Origin: Acidimicrobiales bacterium
GTDB lineage: Bacteria; Actinomycetota; Acidimicrobiia; Acidimicrobiales; Bog-793
Assembly: GCA_030037405.1 (NCBI GenBank)
Contig: JASHRK010000021.1
Location: 1-5,940, forward strand
DNA length: 5,940 nt
Direction of reading: 5' to 3'
This document shows positions 5,510-5,940 of the stretch, in pieces. The notes beneath the pieces were generated by a model that was not told the DNA's origin, searched no databases, and saw nothing but the letters and a program-made list of their open reading frames with translations. The first letter of the stretch is position 1, and every line of letters starts with the position of its first letter. A program made the position numbers and the translations under genes.

Positions 5510-5940
5510 TTACTTCGGGGACACGGCGACGTGGCGGGTCGCCTGAGACTTCACGCGGTCGCGGCGCACCTCGAAACCGAGCCCGGGCGTGCTCGGGATG
5601 GCGATGGTGCCGTCGCGGTCGACCTCGTAGGTCGGATCGATGAGATCCCACTCGTAGAGGACAGAGGCAGGTGGCATGTCGGCCGGATCCGAGACACCGG
5701 GAAGTGCGCACAGCGCGAGGTTGATCGCCCTGCCTATGCCCGACTCCAGCATGCCTCCGCACCACAAGGGCACGCCTTGCGCGCGGCATAGGTCGTGAAT
5801 GGCAAGGCTCGCCGATATACCACCCACCCTCCCCGGCTTTAGGTTCACGTTGCAGCAGGCGCCGAGTGCGAGGGCACGGTGCACGTCGCGGAGCGAACGG
5901 AGACACTCGTCGAGGCAGATAGGCGTCCTGATCCGCCTTT
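5510..5940 (-). CDS. Enolase-superfamily enzyme, MenC / N-acylamino acid racemase group (C-terminal part)
   Basis: The gene enters from the right edge, so its 5' part is missing; 142 C-terminal residues are visible from position 5938, in frame, to the TAA at 5512-5510. They cover the end of the barrel domain: R-T-P-I-C-L-D-E-C, where the Asp is the third metal ligand of the superfamily; C-N-V-N-L-K-P-G-R-V-G-G, holding the catalytic Lys on the second barrel face; and W-C-G-G-M-L-E-S-G-I-G-R-A-I-N-L-A, a hallmark of o-succinylbenzoate synthase and N-succinylamino acid racemase. A GTG at 5884 is internal, not the start, because homology continues upstream. MenC makes o-succinylbenzoate for menaquinone; the racemase branch interconverts N-succinyl amino acid enantiomers. 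No menaquinone gene is present and the permease and aminotransferase are adjacent, so the racemase reading is slightly preferred. It converges on the permease with 22 bases between them and no clear terminator hairpin. Confidence 0.9.
   Translation of the reverse strand, partial: RRIRTPICLDECLRSLRDVHRALALGACCNVNLKPGRVGGISASLAIHDLCRAQGVPLWCGGMLESGIGRAINLALCALPGVSDPADMPPASVLYEWDLIDPTYEVDRDGTIAIPSTPGLGFEVRRDRVKSQATRHVAVSPK

Noticed and set aside
5487..5510. Terminator between the converging permease and racemase-like genes
   Set aside because: No inverted repeat of useful length is visible in the 22-base gap.
5510..5884. Complete small protein starting at GTG 5884
   Set aside because: The upstream codons in the same frame encode the conserved T-P-I-C-L-D-E segment with the metal-binding Asp, so the gene is a fragment cut by the window edge.

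Overview
The window is high-GC DNA with dense genes, strong G/C preference at third codon positions, GTG starts and a Gram-positive-type LexA box. This fits an actinobacterium, perhaps a deep-branching or uncultured one. Lineage is inferred from composition and protein flavour only; no rRNA or tRNA gene is present.

Layout from left to right. A DsbA-like thioredoxin-fold protein gene (59-670, +) converges on recA (683-1765, -). Only 12 bases separate them, and one short inverted repeat contains both stop codons. recA is divergent from a macro-domain (ADP-ribose hydrolase) gene (1980-2498, +). The roughly 210-base region between them holds one very good LexA/SOS box, several short repeats and a leader hairpin. 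A hairpin follows the macro-domain gene. Then comes a + strand group: a LysN/2-aminoadipate-type PLP aminotransferase, a short-chain dehydrogenase (SDR) reduced to its two ends by an internal deletion, and an APC-family amino acid permease. At the right edge, on the - strand and convergent with the permease, lies the C-terminal part of an enolase-superfamily enzyme of the MenC / N-acylamino acid racemase group.

Two themes emerge. The left half is a DNA-damage locus: RecA and a macro-domain protein share one regulatory region with a single LexA box, so the macro-domain gene may be damage-inducible. The right half looks like amino acid uptake and conversion: permease, aminotransferase, racemase-like enzyme and a dead oxidoreductase. 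That grouping is inferred from adjacency.

The most notable observations are the shared SOS region, the internally deleted SDR with recognisable start and end, and three separate short tandem duplications clustered in and around recA: 18 bp inside the coding tail, 12 bp in the recA leader and 26 bp in the macro-gene leader. The aminotransferase also has no ordinary start codon in the expected place, and a well-spaced CTG is the best candidate. No mobile element, CRISPR array or phage gene was seen.
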